From: an uncultured Lachnospiraceae bacterium
GTDB taxonomy: Bacteria > Bacillota > Clostridia > Lachnospirales > Lachnospiraceae
Direction: 5' to 3'
Length of the DNA: 64,000 nucleotides
Assembly (NCBI GenBank): GCA_900316165.1
Contig: ONBW01000006.1
Location: 62,001-126,000, forward strand
The notes under the pieces are model-generated. The model was not told where the DNA came from and searched no databases. It saw only the letters and a list, made by a program, of their open reading frames with translations. A program made the position numbers and the translations under genes. This document shows, in pieces, positions 26,637-35,663 of the stretch. The stretch's first letter is position 1; each line of letters starts with the position of its first letter.

Positions 26637-27737
26637 CTACTTCTGTTTCTGCTTATCGTCTAATCTCTTCGGCTCATGCTTGGCAGGTATCCTTGATGTA
26701 TTTACAATATCTGAAAGCTGAGTCTTTAAAGACTTGAGATTTTTCATAACATTTTCGTAGTCCATTCGCTTAGGACCTAAGATACCAATTGTTCCCTTGA
26801 AACCTTCACCTAAGTCATACTTGGCGGTGACAAGTGATACATCCGGCATATTCGGTATATCATCACCAATGAAAACTGAAATACCGTTTGGATTTCCCTC
26901 ATCATCGGTTTCAATCTCATTTATCAGATTCTCAAGCTCTTCCTTATTCTCAAATGTAGAAATCAGGTGGCTCGCCCTATTCGCATCACTAAGTTCAGGA
27001 TATTTAAAAATATTCGTAGTTCCGCTCGTATAAATCGTGCGGCCCTCGTCCTGCTCTATAGTTCCTGCGACGTTCTGCAGGACATTCTCAATGATATCTG
27101 CATATTCCCCAGCCGAGGATTTCATCTTCTGGATAAGTGCGAGGTTGATGTCGTTTACTGTAAGTCCTGAAAGATTAGTGTTCAGAAGCATGTTAAGCTT
27201 CAGGAGATCCTCGTTATTAAGTGGAGAATCGATATCAATGATACGGTTCCTGACGGCATTTCCATCCATCACTACTACTGAGAGCAGCTGGTGTTCGTTA
27301 ACTGCTGAAAGCTGTACGAACTTGACTCTTACACCTGTGATAGCTGGTGCTGAGATCATCGAGGTGTACTGGGTGTTGGCTGCAAGTACATCTACGACCT
27401 GCTTCAGCATCTTCTCGAGCCTGTCTGTACGCTGCACGAGCATCTCACTTGTCGCATCCGGCGGAGGAGCTGTCTCCTTCTCGTTCATCAGCTCTGTCAC
27501 ATAGAAGCGGTATCCTTTATCAGAAGGAATTCTGCCTGCGGAGGTGTGCGGCTGTAATATATATCCCATCTCCTCGAGATCGCTCATCTCATTTCTGATG
27601 GTCGCTGAGCTGAGGTTTAAATCCGAGCTTTTCGAAATCGTCCTGGATCCTACCGGCTCACCAGTCTCGAGGTAATTCTTAATGATTACATCAAGGATTT
27701 TCTTCTGTCTCTCTGTAAGCTCTTTTTCCTCACTCAC
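26637..27737 (-). CDS. hrcA: Heat-inducible repressor HrcA
   Basis: 366 residues: N-terminal winged helix with Leu-Ser-Ser-Ala-Thr-Ile-Arg-Asn-Glu-Met (about 42-52), then the HrcA effector domain. It binds CIRCE and blocks the operon until GroEL-dependent release under heat. The start is GTG at 27737, nine bases after AGGAGG. First gene of the operon, directly downstream of its own operator. Confidence 0.96.
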   Translation of the reverse strand: MSEEKELTERQKKILDVIIKNYLETGEPVGSRTISKSSDLNLSSATIRNEMSDLEEMGYILQPHTSAGRIPSDKGYRFYVTELMNEKETAPPPDATSEMLVQRTDRLEKMLKQVVDVLAANTQYTSMISAPAITGVRVKFVQLSAVNEHQLLSVVVMDGNAVRNRIIDIDSPLNNEDLLKLNMLLNTNLSGLTVNDINLALIQKMKSSAGEYADIIENVLQNVAGTIEQDEGRTIYTSGTTNIFKYPELSDANRASHLISTFENKEELENLINEIETDDEGNPNGISVFIGDDIPNMPDVSLVTAKYDLGEGFKGTIGILGPKRMDYENVMKNLKSLKTQLSDIVNTSRIPAKHEPKRLDDKQKQK

Positions 27738-27764
27738 TGTGCTTCACCTCCTGTCTGTTTATTG

Positions 27765-27791
27765 TTAGCACTCAAATGATTGGAGTGCTAA
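27765..27791. promoter_or_regulatory. CIRCE operator
   Basis: TTAGCACTC-N9-GAGTGCTAA, a perfect match to the CIRCE inverted repeat bound by HrcA. It lies between the -10 box and the hrcA start. Only one copy is seen; none precedes dnaK or dnaJ. Confidence 0.98.
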
Positions 27792-27806
27792 TATCTACTA
27801 ACACAT

Positions 27807-27835
27807 AATATACGCTTGTTCGTTCACTTTGTCAA
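27807..27835 (-). promoter_or_regulatory. Promoter of hrcA-grpE-dnaK-dnaJ
   Basis: Read leftward: TTGACA (27830-27835), 17 bases, TATATT (27807-27812). CIRCE begins 15 bases downstream of the -10, near the start point, ideal for repression. Confidence 0.88.
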
Positions 27836-27897
27836 CAACTTTTTTAAAAAATAAAAATATCCGGGCGATTTCACTGTCTTCAGGATTTTTTTCTTGT

Positions 27898-27934
27898 AAA
27901 AATAAAAGAAACCGCTGAGACAGGTCAGCGGTTT
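27898..27934 (-). terminator. Terminator after hemW
   Basis: Read leftward: AAACCGCTGA, short loop, TCAGCGGTTT, then CTTTTATTTTT. It ends the lepA-hemW transcript. Bases 27840-27895, between this site and the hrcA promoter, show nothing else. Confidence 0.85.
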
Positions 27935-27957
27935 AAAAATGCGGATAAATAATTTGA

Positions 27958-29220
27958 TCACTCTTTAATGAATTTAGCCAGTGCGTAGTTGGAGAGGTCA
28001 AGCCCAGTGTCAGTAAGTGCAACAGTATCACCTGTCATAGTAAGGAGCTCCTCCTTCTCGAGCTCAAAAATCTCGTGGCCGTATATTTTTTCAATAGCCA
28101 CACCAAAGGCTTTTTTGAATTCAGACTTCTTTATGCCGGCTGTCTGGCGGAGTCCAAGGAACATGTATTCCTCCATAGCAGCCTTTCTCGATATCTGCGT
28201 GAAAGAGCCGATAGTCGCGATATCCTCGTAACCGACCTCCTCAGGAACTATCGGCAGATGTGATGCCTCCTCTATGTACTCATACAGATCACGGATATTC
28301 GAAGTGCGCCACTCAAGTCCCATTCCACCTGTCTCCTCAGGATCTTCAGGCTCTCTAACGAGGAAGCCTGGCGGAATAAGGGATGCGGCTCCAAGGCCGA
28401 CACCTAAATAAGGAACACGTCTCCAGTAGCCTAAATTATGGACACACTCCTTACCGTCTCTGGCATAGTTTGATATTTCATACCTATGGTAGCCTTTCTC
28501 CTCGAGATAGAACTGAGCCCTCTTCATAAGCTCATAGGTCTGGTCCTCATTCGGAAGAAGGACTGTATCCTCGCCTCTCTCCTGTCTTTCGGCATCTTCG
28601 TGATATTTATCATAGAATGGAGTACCCGGTTCTATAATAAGTGAATAGCATGAGATGTGTTCAGGGCGAAAAGACGTCACTTTATTTAAGGTATAGAGAA
28701 GCTTCTCAGGTGTCTGGCCTGGAAGTCCACTCATTATATCGACATTAATATTCTCGAAGCCGGCTTTTCTTAATATCTCATATGTGGACAGAAAGCGGTA
28801 AAAAGTATGAATCCTGCCAAGCATTTTAAGCTCGTCGTCATTTGCAGACTGAAGTCCAATCGATACACGGTTAATACCGACAGAACGGTAGATATTTGCA
28901 GCCTCAGCTATAACTGTGCCCGGATTTGCTTCTATAGTAATCTCAGCAAGCGGATCCAAGTCAAAATTTTCCTTTACAGTCTGCATGATTTTCACTATGT
29001 AATCAGGATTAATCCAGGTCGGTGTTCCTCCTCCTATATAAATAGATGAGACCGTTCCAAAGACTTTCTCGGAATAAAATTCAAGCTCTTTACAGAGTGA
29101 GTTCACATAGTCTCTCTGAGTAATCGGATCATGGACTCCTGAAAGGAAATCACAATAAAGACACTTTTTGGCACAGAATGGTATATGTATATAAAGTTCA
29201 AATCTTCTATAGTCTTCCAT
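27958..29220 (-). CDS. hemW: HemW-like radical SAM protein (annotated coproporphyrinogen III oxidase-like)
   Basis: 420 residues. The radical SAM cluster motif Phe-Cys-Ala-Lys-Lys-Cys-Leu-Tyr-Cys lies at about residues 15-23 (C-x3-C-x2-C), then Gly-Gly-Gly-Thr-Pro for SAM and the HemN C-terminal domain. HemW proteins bind and deliver haem rather than acting as HemN oxidases, which need an extra Cys giving C-x3-C-x2-C-x-C; here the residue after Cys-Asp is Phe, supporting HemW. It begins two bases after lepA with no separate Shine-Dalgarno site, so it is coupled to lepA, a common Firmicute arrangement. Confidence 0.85.
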   Translation of the reverse strand: MEDYRRFELYIHIPFCAKKCLYCDFLSGVHDPITQRDYVNSLCKELEFYSEKVFGTVSSIYIGGGTPTWINPDYIVKIMQTVKENFDLDPLAEITIEANPGTVIAEAANIYRSVGINRVSIGLQSANDDELKMLGRIHTFYRFLSTYEILRKAGFENINVDIMSGLPGQTPEKLLYTLNKVTSFRPEHISCYSLIIEPGTPFYDKYHEDAERQERGEDTVLLPNEDQTYELMKRAQFYLEEKGYHRYEISNYARDGKECVHNLGYWRRVPYLGVGLGAASLIPPGFLVREPEDPEETGGMGLEWRTSNIRDLYEYIEEASHLPIVPEEVGYEDIATIGSFTQISRKAAMEEYMFLGLRQTAGIKKSEFKKAFGVAIEKIYGHEIFELEKEELLTMTGDTVALTDTGLDLSNYALAKFIKE

Positions 29221-29222
29221 AG

Positions 29223-31031
29223 TTATTCGTCATCATCGAGCTTTAATACACTCATGAATGCTTCCTGAGGTATCTCGACATTGCCGACCTGCCTCATCCT
29301 CTTTTTTCCTTCCTTCTGTTTCTCTAAGAGCTTTCTCTTTCGGGTAATATCACCGCCGTAACACTTCGCTAGGACATCCTTTCTCATAGCCTTTACAGTC
29401 TCACGGGCTATTACCTTGCTGCCGATTGCTGCCTGGATTGGGATTTCAAACAGGTGTCTCGGAATATTTTCTTTTAATTTTTCACACATCTTCCTGGCCC
29501 TGTCATAGGCAGTGTCCTTAAAGACAATAAATGAAAGCGCATCGACCTTTTCTCTGTTGATAAGGATATCAAGCTTTACAAGCTCCGATCTCTGATATCC
29601 CTTTAATTCATAATCAAATGAAGCGTAACCTCTCGATCTGGACTTAAGCACATCGAAGAAATCATAGATGATTTCATTTAACGGAAGGACGTATTTTAAG
29701 ACAGCTCTGGTCTCCTCAATGTATTCAAGAGAGACATACTGTCCTCTTCTTTCCTGGCATAAATCCATGATAGGTCCGATATAGTCGCTTGTGACCATGA
29801 TCTCCGCGTCTACTACAGGCTCTTCCATATAGTCTATCTCCGATGGATCAGGGAGATTTGACGGATTCGTAAGCTCCATTACTGTACCGTCAGTCTTATA
29901 GACCTTATATACTACTCCTGGTGCTGTCGTTACGAGGTCAAGGTCGTATTCCCTTTCAAGTCTCTCCTGTACGACATCCAAGTGTAAGAGTCCAAGGAAG
30001 CCGCATCTGAAACCAAATCCAAGTGCCTGTGATGTCTCTGGCTCAAAAACAAGCGCTGCGTCATTTAGCTGAAGCTTCATAAGGGCATCCTTAAGCTCGG
30101 GATACTTGGCGCCATCAGCCGGGTAGATACCGCAGAAAACCATTGGCTTTACAGGACGGTAGCCAGGAAGTGGCTCTGAAGCAGGATTATCAGCTAATGT
30201 CACAGTGTCACCGACTCTGGTCTCCCTTAAATCCTTAATAGAAGCTGTGATATAGCCTACCATACCGGCAGAAAGTTCATCACAAGGGATAAACTGACCG
30301 GCACCGAAGTAGCCTACCTCAACGCACTCGAACTCTGCGCCTGTAGCCATCATTTTGATATGATCCTTAGGGCGGACTTTTCCCTCCCTGATACGTACAA
30401 ATACTATAACTCCTCTGTAGGAGTCATAGAGTGAGTCAAAAATAAGAGCCTTAAGAGGCGCATTTACTTCGCCTGTAGGAGCTGGAAGCTCAGTGATTAT
30501 CTGCTCTAAGACCTGTTCCACACCGACACCAGTCTTAGCAGAAATCCTTGGAGCATTTTCGCAGTCAAGTCCGATAACATCCTCAATCTCCTTTGCGACC
30601 TTATCAGGGTCAGCTGAAGGCAGATCGATTTTATTGATGACAGGGAGGACCTCAAGATCATGGTCTAAGGCCAGATAGACGTTTGCTAAGGTCTGAGCCT
30701 CAATTCCCTGAGCCGCATCGACTACAAGAACAGCACCATCACAGGCTGCAAGGGACCTCGATACCTCATAATTGAAGTCGACATGTCCTGGGGTATCAAT
30801 CAGGTTAAAAATATACTCTTCTCCATCCTTTGCGTGATATATAAGTCTCACTGCCTGAGACTTAATAGTGATTCCTCTCTCACGCTCGAGGTCCATATTA
30901 TCGAGGACCTGCTCCTGCATCTCCCTCTTTGTCAGAGTATGCGTCATCTCGATCATCCTGTCAGCAAGTGTGGACTTGCCGTGATCTATATGCGCAATGA
31001 TACAGAAATTCCTGATATGTGACTGATCCAT
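29223..31031 (-). CDS. lepA: Elongation factor 4 (LepA) GTPase
   Basis: 602 residues, full length. G1 Ala-His-Ile-Asp-His-Gly-Lys-Ser-Thr near residue 13, G3 Asp-Thr-Pro-Gly-His near 80, G4 Asn-Lys-Ile-Asp near 135, and the LepA-specific C-terminal domain ending in Lys-Arg-Met-Arg-Gln-Val-Gly. Ribosome-associated; back-translocates or helps subunit biogenesis under stress. AAAGGAG precedes the ATG. Its leader holds heptamer repeats and its promoter overlaps that of rpsT. Confidence 0.97.
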   Translation of the reverse strand: MDQSHIRNFCIIAHIDHGKSTLADRMIEMTHTLTKREMQEQVLDNMDLERERGITIKSQAVRLIYHAKDGEEYIFNLIDTPGHVDFNYEVSRSLAACDGAVLVVDAAQGIEAQTLANVYLALDHDLEVLPVINKIDLPSADPDKVAKEIEDVIGLDCENAPRISAKTGVGVEQVLEQIITELPAPTGEVNAPLKALIFDSLYDSYRGVIVFVRIREGKVRPKDHIKMMATGAEFECVEVGYFGAGQFIPCDELSAGMVGYITASIKDLRETRVGDTVTLADNPASEPLPGYRPVKPMVFCGIYPADGAKYPELKDALMKLQLNDAALVFEPETSQALGFGFRCGFLGLLHLDVVQERLEREYDLDLVTTAPGVVYKVYKTDGTVMELTNPSNLPDPSEIDYMEEPVVDAEIMVTSDYIGPIMDLCQERRGQYVSLEYIEETRAVLKYVLPLNEIIYDFFDVLKSRSRGYASFDYELKGYQRSELVKLDILINREKVDALSFIVFKDTAYDRARKMCEKLKENIPRHLFEIPIQAAIGSKVIARETVKAMRKDVLAKCYGGDITRKRKLLEKQKEGKKRMRQVGNVEIPQEAFMSVLKLDDDE

Positions 31032-31050
31032 TCTGGTCTCCTTTGTATTA

Positions 31051-31113
31051 TTAGGGGTTAGGGGTTAGGGAATAGTAGTATCTTATATATACCCTATACC
31101 CTATACCCTATCC
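31051..31113. repeat. Paired heptamer-repeat tracts in the lepA leader
   Basis: On the + strand, TTAGGGG-TTAGGGG-TTAGGG (31051-31070) is followed 21 bases later by CCCTATA x2 plus CCCTAT (31092-31111). Both tracts have a 7-base period, so in the lepA transcript the G-rich tract (GGGTATA) can pair with the C-rich tract (CCCTAAC) at about 13 of 17 positions. The stem would end just before the lepA Shine-Dalgarno site. The G-rich strands could also form quadruplexes. Confidence 0.8.
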
Positions 31114-31142
31114 ATTATATCAGACAAACTTCCCCTTGACAA
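31114..31142 (-). promoter_or_regulatory. lepA-hemW promoter
   Basis: Read leftward: TTGTCA (31137-31142), 17 bases, TATAAT (31114-31119) with a TG extension. The predicted start point falls at the first GGG of the repeat tract. Its -35 overlaps the rpsT -35 on the other strand. Confidence 0.75.
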
Positions 31143-31164
31143 ATCCATCTCACATCTGTATTAT
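31136..31164 (+). promoter_or_regulatory. rpsT promoter
   Basis: TTGACA (31136-31141), 17 bases, TATTAT (31159-31164). Near-consensus, as expected for a ribosomal protein gene. Back to back with the lepA promoter; five of six -35 bases are shared. Confidence 0.8.
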
Positions 31165-31210
31165 AGAAAAGTATGATTGCTTGGGAGAACCGTGTCAATC
31201 CAGAAGCGTC

Positions 31211-31226
31211 ATATTCACGTGAATAT
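31211..31226. promoter_or_regulatory. 16-bp perfect palindrome in the rpsT leader
   Basis: ATATTCACGTGAATAT, 23 bases before the rpsT start codon and about 45 after the predicted start point. In RNA it makes an 8-bp stem without a loop, so it may act as a DNA operator or as part of a larger leader fold. Confidence 0.45.
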
Positions 31227-31249
31227 CAAAGCAACGGAGGTGAATCGAA

Positions 31250-31513
31250 TTGGCAAACATCAAATCAGCAAAGAAGAGAGTTCTTGTAAGTGCTAAGAAG
31301 GCAGAGAGAAACAAGGCTGTAAAGAGCAATGTTAAGACCGTAGTTACAAACGTCGAGAAGGCAGTAGCAAGCGGAGACAAGGCAGCAGCTGAGGCAGCAT
31401 TAAAGGTTGCACAGACAGCAATCCCTAAGGCAGAGTCAAAGGGAATCCTGCATAAGAACAATGCAGCAAGAAAGGTATCACGCCTTACCAAAGCCGTTAA
31501 CGCTATGGACTAA
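31250..31513 (+). CDS. rpsT: 30S ribosomal protein S20
   Basis: 87 residues, Lys/Ala-rich with the S20 pattern Ala-Asn-Ile-Lys-Ser-Ala-Lys-Lys-Arg at the start. The initiation codon is TTG, with CGGAGG nine bases upstream. E. coli rpsT also starts with UUG, where the weak start is part of feedback control by S20. Monocistronic, with its own promoter and terminator. Confidence 0.96.
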   Translation: MANIKSAKKRVLVSAKKAERNKAVKSNVKTVVTNVEKAVASGDKAAAEAALKVAQTAIPKAESKGILHKNNAARKVSRLTKAVNAMD

Positions 31514-31527
31514 ATTATAAAATAAAC

Positions 31528-31567
31528 GCCTGTCCGGTACCGTCATTCCGGACAGGCTTATTTTTTT
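31528..31567 (+). terminator. rpsT terminator
   Basis: Perfect 10-bp stem GCCTGTCCGG / CCGGACAGGC, 10-base loop, then TTATTTTTTT. The T-run overlaps the stop codon of the convergent holA gene. Confidence 0.93.
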
Positions 31568-32555
31568 ATAAGGTATCGTTTAAAAGCAGCTCGACTGCTA
31601 TTGTATCGTCTATTTTGCCATTTTTAAAATCACACTCGAGATCAGCCGCCCTGCTTAGAAGCTCTCTCAATTCCTCTTCCTTAAATCTCTTCTGGTATGT
31701 CTCCATTTTTTTAATTATGAAATCATATGAGATACCAAGGTATTTCTTCTTATCCGCAAATGATACACCATCACGGTCCATAATCTTAAGATTATACAGC
31801 GAAGTAAGCTGCCTTTCAATAAGTGAAAGTATTCCTGGCGCACTCTCATTCTGTCTGAGCATATCGTGATAGACGTTAAAAACCTTCGCAGCATTTCTCT
31901 CTGAGATAGCGTCACTTAATTCAAAAATCTTTGTCTCAGAGGCATTAGAGCAGACAGCCTCTACATCTGCCTTTTCTATATGCTTCTTCTCCCAGCAGTA
32001 AGCCGAAAGTTTTTGATACTCAGCATCCATCAGATCCATTGAAGAGCTGCATCTCATATAGAACTCACTCCAAGCATCGCGTTTCATACGAAGGCCATCT
32101 TCGTTCAAGCGTCCGCCAATCCAACGAAAGAGCTCATTTTGATCTCCCTTTACGAATTCTTCAGCAGTTCCGTACTTATTAACAGCCTTGTAGAGCTTGT
32201 CTCTCTTGTCGACTTCACTTTCTACGAAGACGATCACAGTAGTAGAAGGAATATCCGGAATGTATTTAACCAGACTGTCCTTGTCTTTTTTATTTCCCTT
32301 GAAAAACCCGCTTTCCTCTACCAGAATCACTCTTCTCTCTGCAAAAAAGGGAAGCGTGTCACTGTCTGAAATCAGTGACGGAACATTAAAATTCTTCTCA
32401 GAAAGCAGGGTAAAATTCATATCGGATCTGTCAGTTACACCAAGGGCACTTAAGAGCTTTTCCCGGTTTTCCTTCAGGAGATAATGCTCCTTACCGAAAA
32501 GCAGATAGATATTCTTAAAAGATTTGTTTGCTATTTCATTATCAAGAGAGCGCAT
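31566..32555 (-). CDS. holA: DNA polymerase III delta subunit
   Basis: 329 residues from the ATG at 32555, preceded by GGAGAAGG; the open frame extends to 32600 but without a better site. The N-terminus has Tyr-Leu-Leu-Phe-Gly-Lys-Glu-His-Tyr-Leu-Leu, the delta/HolA nucleotide-fold start, and the helical clamp-loader collar domain lies at about 210-329. It opens the sliding clamp. The start overlaps the HD hydrolase gene by 14 bases. Convergent with rpsT. Confidence 0.9.
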   Translation of the reverse strand: MRSLDNEIANKSFKNIYLLFGKEHYLLKENREKLLSALGVTDRSDMNFTLLSEKNFNVPSLISDSDTLPFFAERRVILVEESGFFKGNKKDKDSLVKYIPDIPSTTVIVFVESEVDKRDKLYKAVNKYGTAEEFVKGDQNELFRWIGGRLNEDGLRMKRDAWSEFYMRCSSSMDLMDAEYQKLSAYCWEKKHIEKADVEAVCSNASETKIFELSDAISERNAAKVFNVYHDMLRQNESAPGILSLIERQLTSLYNLKIMDRDGVSFADKKKYLGISYDFIIKKMETYQKRFKEEELRELLSRAADLECDFKNGKIDDTIAVELLLNDTL

Positions 32556-33072
32556 TACCTTCTCCGGATGCCTGACCAATAACGGCATCAATCCTGTCAT
32601 CGTGGAAATTCAAAAATTCAGTCACAGCACACCATTTATCAGCCAAAGTGATAAGAAAACCCTCTTTCGTCTTTGGCATATCAGGCGTTACCGGCCACAT
32701 ATGGTTTGCAATCATATCTGACTGTGTAGCATCAAGCGTACCGCTGTCTTCTGCAGCCTTAAGCGAACGTTTCGGATGCTCATTCGCTGTACCTGTAGTG
32801 CCCTTAAATGAGGACCTGTCATAGATACCTACGTCGTGCCAGAGGCTTCCGCGGACGATGTCCCTCTCATTCATTTTAAAGAAGCGTGAAAGAAAAAGCA
32901 TCTTCTGTGCCACATGCACGCTGTGATATCCAACTGTTGAAAAAATATGATGTCTCTGCCCCACAATTCTCTGGAATTCGGTGGATTTTAGTATATCCAT
33001 TCCATACTCTTCTATAACGTGATATTCCCTGTCCTTACGTGATACCAGCTGATTCTCAGCAGAATAATCCAT
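32542..33072 (-). CDS. HD domain phosphohydrolase, substrate unknown
   Basis: 176 residues from the ATG at 33072, which follows GGGAGGT. A conserved His cluster (His-His-Ile-Phe-Ser-Thr-Val-Gly-Tyr-His) is followed by Trp-His-Asp (about 90) and a downstream His-Met-Trp-Pro, the metal ligands of HD hydrolases. No regulator or GYP motif is attached. It overlaps holA and lies divergent to comEC. Similar proteins are annotated only as HD-family hydrolases. Confidence 0.8.
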   Translation of the reverse strand: MDYSAENQLVSRKDREYHVIEEYGMDILKSTEFQRIVGQRHHIFSTVGYHSVHVAQKMLFLSRFFKMNERDIVRGSLWHDVGIYDRSSFKGTTGTANEHPKRSLKAAEDSGTLDATQSDMIANHMWPVTPDMPKTKEGFLITLADKWCAVTEFLNFHDDRIDAVIGQASGEGNALS

Positions 33073-33134
33073 AAAATACCTCCCAATTAAAAACAATTAT
33101 ATCACGCCAAACAAAGATTTGCTATATTTTTCTC

Positions 33135-33163
33135 TTGCATTTTTTAAAAAATCAGTGCATAAT
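33135..33163 (+). promoter_or_regulatory. comEC promoter
   Basis: TTGCAT (33135-33140), 17 bases, CATAAT (33158-33163), 50 bases before the comEC start. Its position argues against any start codon further upstream. Confidence 0.6.
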
Positions 33164-33212
33164 TAACTCATTATTCGCAGCACATAAATCTATGCTTACG
33201 AGAGGGAGAGTT

Positions 33213-35663
33213 ATGTATAAGAGGCCAGCTCTGATAGCGGCAGTCTCAGCACTGTCAGCAGTCTGTACAGTTCTATACGGTTACTACATACTTATCGCAG
33301 TACCGTTCTGTCTTATTCCGGTTATTTTTTACAGAAGAAAAAGTAAACAAGCGCTGATCCTGCTCGTCTCAGTTTTTGTGACCTTTGCAGCAGGCTTCAT
33401 CTCTGCAGCTTCAGCTGTAAAAGCGTACGAGGACGCAGGTAAGCAGATACTTTCTTCAGAAAATATAACGCTCCTCGGCAGAGTATGTCGTAAAGAGAGA
33501 ACAGATTACGGAACGAAGCTTACCGTAAATCTTCTTGGAGAAAGACATCTCCGGGTGTCTGTTCTATCAGATAAAGAACCAGACCTTGGCTCCATCGTGC
33601 GGATAACAGGAAATCCAGAAGCTCCTGAGGTATTAAGAAATCCAGGCTGCTTTGATGAAGCCTCTTACTATAAATCACTTTCTATAGTTTCAGAAATAAA
33701 GGACGCAGAAATAGAACCTGCTGGCATTAAGATTTTTATAATAAAAAGAGCCTATTATCAGATTTTGGATGTTCTATACCGCCTGAAGTACAGGATGCAG
33801 GACGTATTTACATCAGCTCTTCCAGGTGAGGAAGGGGCTCTTCTTGCAGCGCTCTGCATCGGAACCAAGAGCCTCTTAGACCCAGAGGTAAAGGAGATGT
33901 TTCAGAATGCAGGAATCAGTCACATCCTCGCTGTCTCAGGACTTCATATATCTATTGCCGGCGCCTTTATCTATAAGCTCCTAAAGAGGCTTAAATGCAA
34001 GGTCACGACCTCAGCAGTCCTTTCGCTTATTTTTGTATTCTTTTATTCCATAACTATCTCCGATTCGGTCTCCGCTAAAAGAGCCCTTCTTATGTATGCC
34101 GTTATTATGATTTCAAAAATCATCGGTGACGGCTGCGATATCATAACATCTTTATCCTTAGTCTGTATAATTTTAACGATCTTAGATCCTCTCTCAGTTA
34201 TGCAGACAGCCTTCACCCTGTCATTTGGAGCTGTGTTTATGCTGGCTATGACTGCCAGTCCTGCCACAGAGTGCTACCACTCGTACTGCGTCCTGAAATG
34301 GGAGAATACCCACAAGGAGATCAAGGGAAACAGGTTCAAGCCAACCGCTGTTAATGATTTGATTTCCTCTCTTGTGTTTTCATTTTTCATACAGATATCG
34401 ATGGCTGCATTAACCGCTAAGTATTTCTACAGCCTGCCTATGCTCTCATGCGTCTTAAATGTCCTGATACTGCCTCTTCTGCCGTTTGCTCTTTTCCTTG
34501 GACTTTTGGGAGGACTCTTAGGAACAATCTTTTTACCAATAGCTGAGGTTATGCTTTTCCCCTGCCATCTGATTCTCTACTGGTACGAGCTCTCCTCATC
34601 TGCATATTCTTCTCTTCCGCTCACAAATATCGTAACAGGCGCAGTTACACCTGTTAAGGTCATTCTATGTCTATTTGCAGCCTGCGCGATGGCGTTTATT
34701 TTTAAAAGACAGAGCCGTAAAATGTTTGAGAGGCGTTTCACCAGGATTCCATGGAAGAAAAATCTCGTGTTCCCGCTTTTTGGAAGCAGGAAAGCCTCTT
34801 TTGCTGTCGCAGCTCTCTCTGCCTCAATCTTACTAATACTGTCTATCCCGGTTCATCGCGATGGAACTGCGATGCTCGATGTCGGACAGGGAGACGGGAT
34901 TCTAATGACTACGGCAGATGGCAAAGCCTTTATGATAGACGGAGGAAGTACGACCGACAGCTCGGTTGCAAAAAATGTGATCCTGCCCTCTCTTAAATAC
35001 CGTTGTATAAGCTCTGTTGAAGGCTGGTTTATAACGCATATGGATGACGATCACGTAAACGGGCTTATACAGCTCTTGGAGAAAAATTACCCGGTAAATA
35101 CAGTCTATCTCTCAAAGCATGTAGAACGCGATGAAAAGCTTGAAAGGCTTAAAAATCTCTGTGAGCTTAACAGGACAAAAATCACATATCTTGAAAATGC
35201 TGATACCCTGTCATGTAAGTATTTTACAGTGGAGACCATTTTCCCGGATAAGAGGTCTGACTTTAGTGGAGCTAATGAAAACAGTCTTGTAACTATTTTT
35301 ACAATAGAGCCTGATTCAGGGCACGCAGTTAAGCTTATAGAAACTGGTGACATCGGTGAGGAGCAGGAACGCTATATCCTAGAACACTACAGGCGCAAAA
35401 TAAAAAAGAGCTCCGCAGGCGAAACCCTTATTCTTAAGTCTGCCCATCACGGCAGTAATTATTCAAACTGCAGCGAATGGCTTAAAACTATAAACCCAGA
35501 TTTTATTATTATCTCTGCTGGGAAAAATAACCGCTACGGCCATCCTGGAAGAGATACGGTAAATCGGATAAACGAACTTGGCATAAAATCATTCTGCACT
35601 ATAGATACAGGTCAGATTCAGATAAAGAATGGGAAGGCTGTTCCTATTATTCCTCAGAAATGA
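33213..35663 (+). CDS. comEC: Competence protein ComEC/Rec2 (DNA uptake channel)
   Basis: 816 residues from the ATG at 33213 (GAGAGGGAG upstream). N-terminal membrane helices and an OB-like domain (about 1-190), the competence membrane domain (about 200-520, with His-Ile-Leu-Ala-Val-Ser-Gly-Leu-His) and a C-terminal metallo-beta-lactamase domain: Asp-Val-Gly-Gln-Gly-Asp near 553, His-Met-Asp-Asp-Asp-His near 607 and Ser-Ala-His-His-Gly-Ser near 742. It forms the inner-membrane channel for single-stranded DNA in transformation. Its end overlaps the convergent GerMN gene by 17 bases. comEA is nearby on the other strand. Confidence 0.92.
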   Translation: MYKRPALIAAVSALSAVCTVLYGYYILIAVPFCLIPVIFYRRKSKQALILLVSVFVTFAAGFISAASAVKAYEDAGKQILSSENITLLGRVCRKERTDYGTKLTVNLLGERHLRVSVLSDKEPDLGSIVRITGNPEAPEVLRNPGCFDEASYYKSLSIVSEIKDAEIEPAGIKIFIIKRAYYQILDVLYRLKYRMQDVFTSALPGEEGALLAALCIGTKSLLDPEVKEMFQNAGISHILAVSGLHISIAGAFIYKLLKRLKCKVTTSAVLSLIFVFFYSITISDSVSAKRALLMYAVIMISKIIGDGCDIITSLSLVCIILTILDPLSVMQTAFTLSFGAVFMLAMTASPATECYHSYCVLKWENTHKEIKGNRFKPTAVNDLISSLVFSFFIQISMAALTAKYFYSLPMLSCVLNVLILPLLPFALFLGLLGGLLGTIFLPIAEVMLFPCHLILYWYELSSSAYSSLPLTNIVTGAVTPVKVILCLFAACAMAFIFKRQSRKMFERRFTRIPWKKNLVFPLFGSRKASFAVAALSASILLILSIPVHRDGTAMLDVGQGDGILMTTADGKAFMIDGGSTTDSSVAKNVILPSLKYRCISSVEGWFITHMDDDHVNGLIQLLEKNYPVNTVYLSKHVERDEKLERLKNLCELNRTKITYLENADTLSCKYFTVETIFPDKRSDFSGANENSLVTIFTIEPDSGHAVKLIETGDIGEEQERYILEHYRRKIKKSSAGETLILKSAHHGSNYSNCSEWLKTINPDFIIISAGKNNRYGHPGRDTVNRINELGIKSFCTIDTGQIQIKNGKAVPIIPQK

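Noticed and set aside
31051..31113. Telomere-like or CRISPR-like repeat array
   Set aside because: Units are only 7 bases, contiguous and without spacers, and no cas genes are near; it is a leader repeat.
33135..33212. Upstream start for comEC
   Set aside because: The proposed TTG lies in the -35 box of a good promoter and lacks a Shine-Dalgarno site; the ATG at 33213 has one.
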